Below are positions 55,762 through 59,482 of a DNA stretch of 59,482 nucleotides, in pieces. Location: contig NZ_JANQOY010000030.1 in assembly GCF_028285565.1 (NCBI RefSeq), positions 1 through 59,482 on the forward strand, given 5' to 3'. The notes below the pieces were generated by a model that worked only from the letters and a program-made list of their open reading frames with translations, did no database searches and had not been told where the DNA came from. This stretch comes from Acaryochloris sp. IP29b_bin.148. GTDB lineage: Bacteria > Cyanobacteriota > Cyanobacteriia > Thermosynechococcales > Thermosynechococcaceae. A program made the position numbers and the translations under genes. Positions within the stretch are counted from its first letter, which is position 1. The number at the start of each line of letters is the position of its first letter.

Positions 55762-56463
55762 CTAGACCCGAGAATCAACGGTTTCCAGCTCACGGAAAAG
55801 CGCCGAACTTTCAGGTGTTAAAACAGCCTGTGCATCAGGAATTTGATTGAGCAAAGAGATTTCATCAGTGCAGGCTTCTTTTAGAATTTGCAAGCAACAA
55901 TCCCGACGCGCACCCGGTTCTAATTTAGACAACATCTGAATTGCCAAACTCAGCTTAGGAATGGATTTTTTTAAATCTTGTTGCAATTGCTCAATGACAT
56001 GCTCTTTCACCTCAGTACTCGTCTGAATTTTAGAGATTTTCTCCTGTAATTGTTCTGCTCGCTGATACTCGCGATTATATTGGCGGTGGACGATTTCACG
56101 CTTCGCTAGGCGAGTATTGACAGCCTCCAGCAGCTCGGCTCTGGAAAAAGGTTTAGTCAGATAATCATCTGCTCCAGAAGTCATCCCTTGACGAATTTCC
56201 GACTTATCCGCCATTGCTGTCAGAAAGATAAACGGAATCATGGCTGTATCTGGATTCTCGCTCAGTGTTGCCAGTACTTCATAGCCACTGAGTTCTGGCA
56301 TCATTACATCACAAATGATCAGATCAGGCAGATGCTCTTGGGCCCACAGTGCTCCTAAAAAGCCATTCTCAGCGGTAACGACCGCATGTTCTTCTGCATC
56401 TAAGAGTTCAGCGATATTAGCTCTCACTAACTCTTCATCTTCAATCACTAAGATCTTAGCCAT
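55762..56463 (-). CDS. Response regulator with C-terminal helical region
   Basis: Receiver domain (residues 1-125) with phospho-acceptor Asp52 (LIICDVMMPELSG), Thr in IFLTAMADK and Lys in YLTKPF. The remaining 110 residues are helical (coiled-coil 130-180) and not a recognised DNA-binding domain. ATG 56463 overlaps the histidine kinase stop by eight bases, so the two are a cognate pair. The NACHT gene follows 167 bases downstream on the same strand. Confidence 0.92.
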   Translation of the reverse strand: MAKILVIEDEELVRANIAELLDAEEHAVVTAENGFLGALWAQEHLPDLIICDVMMPELSGYEVLATLSENPDTAMIPFIFLTAMADKSEIRQGMTSGADDYLTKPFSRAELLEAVNTRLAKREIVHRQYNREYQRAEQLQEKISKIQTSTEVKEHVIEQLQQDLKKSIPKLSLAIQMLSKLEPGARRDCCLQILKEACTDEISLLNQIPDAQAVLTPESSALFRELETVDSRV

Positions 56464-58840
56464 CTTGCTCTACCCTTTGGTTAATTGGAAGTCGCACAGT
56501 AAAGGTTGTGCCTACCTTTTCTTGGCTGGTGAGCGAGATTTCACCCCCATGCAAGTCAACAGAACGTTTGACGATGGCCAAACCTAATCCTGTCCCCGAA
56601 ATATTGCCAACGTTGCTGGCGCGATTAAAGGAATTAAAAACGCGATCGCATTCCATTTGAGGAATCCCTAAACCGTAGTCTTTGACCTGAAAAACGGCAT
56701 ACTCATTTTCAAAGACCAAGTCAAAATTTATGGTTCCCCCTTGAGGAGAGTATTTGATCGCATTCGACAATAAATTTGTAAAGATATGCCGGAGCATTTT
56801 CTCGTCCATGCGAGTTTCTGTGGTTTGCTCTTGCAAACGGCACACAATCTCATGGGTGTTGGATGTAATTTGCAGCTCTTCGGCCAGACCTCGGCAAAAC
56901 TCGGTTAGTTGTATGGGTACGGGCTTGAAGGCGAGGTTCCCCGATTCGGCTTTCCCGAGTAAAAGCACATCATTTAACAAGCCCGTCATATGTTCAACAG
57001 ATTGTTGAATCTGATATAAATGTTTGAGCTTGCGGGTATCGTCCCATTTGTGACCGTAGTGCTCTAACAACTCTGCAGAGGAGAGAATGGTGGCTAAGGG
57101 TGTTCTGAACTCATGGGAGGTCATGGCCACAAATCGAGACTTGAGTTCGTTCAGTTCCCGCTCTTTGGTCAGGGCATTGCGAATATCTTCTTCAGATCGT
57201 TTGCGCTCAGTAATATCGCGAATCACTGCCATCACCTCATTTTCATCGCTGACAGCAATCCGGGCTTCAAAGACCAAGCGGCTCCCCTCCTGTTCTAGCT
57301 GATATTCGAAGAGCTGCATCTCCTTACTGGCAAGTGCTGTCTTGATGCAGGTCCTAAAAGGCTGTGCGACTTCTTGGGGAAAAACATCCTCTAGGGGCTG
57401 ATCTAGAAACTCCTTAGTGGGAATAGGCAGCTTGGTATTCGGGGCATCTTTGTAGTTCACAAATATGCCGTCTGCATTTAACCGGAACATCCAGTCCGGC
57501 ATAGCATTAATTAAGGCTCGATTCGTAGCAATGCTAGAGTACAAAGCTGCTTCAGCACGTTGTCGTTCCGCGATTTCACTTCTAAGTTGTTCGTTACTTT
57601 GTTTGAGTTCTGCAGTTCGCTGTTGCACACGTACCTCCAAGTCATTATGGGCTTGCTGCAAGGCGGCTTCAAATTGTTTGCGATCGCTGATATCTCGCCC
57701 TTCAAAAATAAGCAAGATGACTTCACCCAGCTCATTTCGGACTGGTTTTAGGGAAAAATCAATGGTAGCAACCATATCTCTTGCGCCTAAAACTTCTACC
57801 TCATAACGAATAAATCTTCCTTGCGCAGCTTCAAGTACAGCTGCCTGCAATTTCTGTTGCGTCGCTATTGAAGTGGTCCACCACCGAGCTTGCCACACGG
57901 GCTGATCCACCACATCCTCGATCCGAAGTCCGCCAAAATCTAAAGCGGTTTGGTTTGCTTCCAATAAAATGCCATCTGGTTTTAAGAGACCTGAGAACTG
58001 AAACGTCTGATTGAAAATCGCTCTAAAGCGTCGCTCACTATCTAGAAGAGCTGCCTCCGTTTGTTTTCGTTCGGTGATATCGACAAGATAGATCCGGATC
58101 AAATCACTTTCAGCAATAAAATGACCCGATTGCTCAAATACTTGATCGTTAATTTCAACCTCACGCACGAAAAACTTATTGCTATGGTGATCAGTCAGAG
58201 CCACTAACCCAGCTAAGATAGGATGTTCAGCTTGAACCTCCTGTAGCCGAGGGAATTGGGCCATGGCAGCGGGGTTCATATAAGTAATTTTGCCCGTTAA
58301 GTTAATCTCAATGATGGGGTTTGAAAATAACTCTGGAAAAGACGCTAATCGAATCAGCGCAGCTTCATTCGCACTAGTGAGTATCTCATCCGGTGGCGTG
58401 AGCGTTTGCAGCGGATTATTGAGATTCGATAAAAAGCCCGTGACCTCTTCTGAAGCACATGATTCCAAGAAGTGAACATCAGCAACATTGTTCGTCATAT
58501 AGTATCTGGCGCGCACTTCTTGACCAAAAACAATTTCATCACCATGCTTTAAATCATGGGAAATACAGGCCTGGCCATTCACACTCAAACCATTTTTGCT
58601 GCGTTTACCTTGAAGATCACCATCAATCAAGCGAAACATATGACAGCTCGTATCAGGAAGGGTAATCCTCATCAGCAGTGCATGTTGTCGAGAAGCAGAG
58701 GGTGAATGAATCACAATCGAATTACTGAGATCTCGACCGACTGAGCAGGTTGAATCCTTTAAGGGGATGGTGCGCTTACCTTGCTCATCTTCGACGACTA
58801 AGAAATGCTGAACTTTTGTAGAAGAACTCACCGAAAACAT
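56456..58840 (-). CDS. FHA-PAS sensor histidine kinase
   Basis: A 794-residue kinase without TM segments. Residues about 15-100 form an FHA domain (CSVGRDLSNSIVIHSPSASRQHALL, phosphothreonine binding). Three PAS regions follow (about 165-260, 275-395 and 430-545), separated by a coiled coil (VQQRTAELKQSNEQLRSEI). The HisKA box FVAMTSHEFRTPLATILSS carries phospho-acceptor His576. The ATPase domain has N box LSNAIKYSPQGG, G1 KDYGLGIPQ and G2 GTGLGLAIVKR. It overlaps the response regulator gene. Cytoplasmic sensing is likely; the ligand is unknown. Confidence 0.93.
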   Translation of the reverse strand: MFSVSSSTKVQHFLVVEDEQGKRTIPLKDSTCSVGRDLSNSIVIHSPSASRQHALLMRITLPDTSCHMFRLIDGDLQGKRSKNGLSVNGQACISHDLKHGDEIVFGQEVRARYYMTNNVADVHFLESCASEEVTGFLSNLNNPLQTLTPPDEILTSANEAALIRLASFPELFSNPIIEINLTGKITYMNPAAMAQFPRLQEVQAEHPILAGLVALTDHHSNKFFVREVEINDQVFEQSGHFIAESDLIRIYLVDITERKQTEAALLDSERRFRAIFNQTFQFSGLLKPDGILLEANQTALDFGGLRIEDVVDQPVWQARWWTTSIATQQKLQAAVLEAAQGRFIRYEVEVLGARDMVATIDFSLKPVRNELGEVILLIFEGRDISDRKQFEAALQQAHNDLEVRVQQRTAELKQSNEQLRSEIAERQRAEAALYSSIATNRALINAMPDWMFRLNADGIFVNYKDAPNTKLPIPTKEFLDQPLEDVFPQEVAQPFRTCIKTALASKEMQLFEYQLEQEGSRLVFEARIAVSDENEVMAVIRDITERKRSEEDIRNALTKERELNELKSRFVAMTSHEFRTPLATILSSAELLEHYGHKWDDTRKLKHLYQIQQSVEHMTGLLNDVLLLGKAESGNLAFKPVPIQLTEFCRGLAEELQITSNTHEIVCRLQEQTTETRMDEKMLRHIFTNLLSNAIKYSPQGGTINFDLVFENEYAVFQVKDYGLGIPQMECDRVFNSFNRASNVGNISGTGLGLAIVKRSVDLHGGEISLTSQEKVGTTFTVRLPINQRVEQDG

Positions 58841-59482
58841 CGATTTGTGTATATGTTCTATATTTGTTCTTCCTTAATATGCCCATTACATGAGCAAACC
58901 CAACGTGAATACTTCCTCTTAAATTCTATCCATAAAAACTAATACCATAACTGCTCCGTTTATTAACGGTAAACTTAAGCCTAAAAACCATATATACTGC
59001 GCTCCATTTGCCATCTATGCACTACAACAAACAGCATGGCACCCAAACGAAACTACCCAAAATATCACAGCTATTTCATTTCAGGTATAATTTTGTTTAT
59101 CGCAATTATGTAGCATTTTTCTTTCATCTAAAAATCCTTCAAAAGTAGTCATAGAAAGAATTTTGGCATTTATTTTTAAGAGCTTTTGTATCAGTAAACT
59201 GTATTTTTTAAATCTTGAATGTATAAAAAATGTATTTTGTGTTCGACAATATAGGCTATTGCTTTCTGTTGAAGATAATGTTTTCTATGCACCTAGATTG
59301 AGAATATCTTTGTTTTTATATCCTTCTTGTTTGGATGATATTTATCTCTGGGCTAGGCAATATTTTTTGAAAGGTGCAGCATATCAGACTCTAGTTTCCG
59401 CTAAATGTTGAGATGTAATCGGAAGAATTGGCTAATCCATAATGGCAGATACCCAAGCCAGCCAGCCAAGAGGGGTATATGC
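58841..59482. other. AT-rich intergenic end of window
   Basis: About 640 bases upstream of the histidine kinase. A plus-strand frame of 82 codons (59163-59411) is present but is Leu/Phe/Tyr-rich as expected of AT-rich noncoding DNA and lacks a credible start. No RNA gene recognised. Confidence 0.4.

Noticed and set aside
59163..59411. 82-codon frame near the end of the window
   Set aside because: AT-rich, Leu/Phe/Tyr-dominated translation, weak start, no recognised motif.
1..59482. CRISPR array
   Set aside because: No regularly spaced direct repeats or cas genes were seen anywhere in the window.

Overview
The window is almost certainly a cyanobacterial chromosome segment. It carries at least 18 copies of the HIP1 octamer GCGATCGC. 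It also holds a dual-function FBPase/SBPase (glpX), cyanobacteria-restricted small proteins, a Psb32-like TPM protein, and the pilB-pilT-pilC block facing grpE-dnaK-dnaJ, an arrangement I recall from Synechocystis. Overall character (moderate G+C, many paralogs, TA and polymorphic-toxin genes) would fit Acaryochloris or a relative, but the genus is inference.

Layout. 1-2.4 kb: glpX and hemA. 2.4-21.2 kb: a surface polysaccharide locus. It has a WecG/TagA transferase, nucleotide-sugar dehydrogenase copy 1, a Wzx-type flippase, an unusual 625-aa multi-domain protein, a NodB-like deacetylase, a frameshifted UDP-GlcNAc 2-epimerase, two glycosyltransferases, a PhyH-type oxygenase, a Uma2 nuclease, intact second copies of the dehydrogenase and epimerase, APS kinase and a Wzc-type BY-kinase. 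About 12 kb of it (4.3-16.5 kb) has no HIP1 site and the first part is AT-rich, so at least part looks acquired. The WecB/WecC pair predicts UDP-ManNAcA as a precursor. No Wzy, Wza or sulfotransferase is seen in the window.

21.4-44.5 kb: mostly core genes. These are a solitary DNA methyltransferase, pyrE, a NucA-like nuclease, lysA, cdaA-uppS (overlapping), a DUF3143 protein, a membrane J-protein, pilC/pilT/pilB, grpE-dnaK-dnaJ-tusA-like-rsgA (the last three overlapping at start/stop codons), an SRPBCC protein, a Psb32-like protein, an RlpA-like protein, purM and two small cyanobacterial proteins. A perfect 38-bp palindrome lies in the 0.7-kb spacer before purM.

44.6-51.5 kb: SRP RNA (minus strand), tRNA-Pro(CGG), then an accessory zone. 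It holds a decayed HigA remnant, an intact YefM-YoeB pair with a palindromic operator candidate, a decayed gene pair ending in an HNH nuclease fragment, and a 1174-aa polymorphic-toxin protein (zincin-like module, peptidoglycan-binding domain, duplicated modules, Hint domain, C-terminal toxin tip) with no visible immunity gene. 51.5-58.8 kb, all minus strand: an FHA/PAS hybrid-sensing histidine kinase and its response regulator, a NACHT-domain NLR-like ATPase, and a coupled pair (100-aa His-rich protein and DUF6745 protein), which could form a defence or stress module.

The most unusual items are the NTase/NDK-like/kinase-like fusion at 6743-8620, the toxin at 46876-50400, the NACHT neighbourhood, and the 38-bp palindrome at 42358-42395. 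All domain assignments rest on motif reading without database searches.
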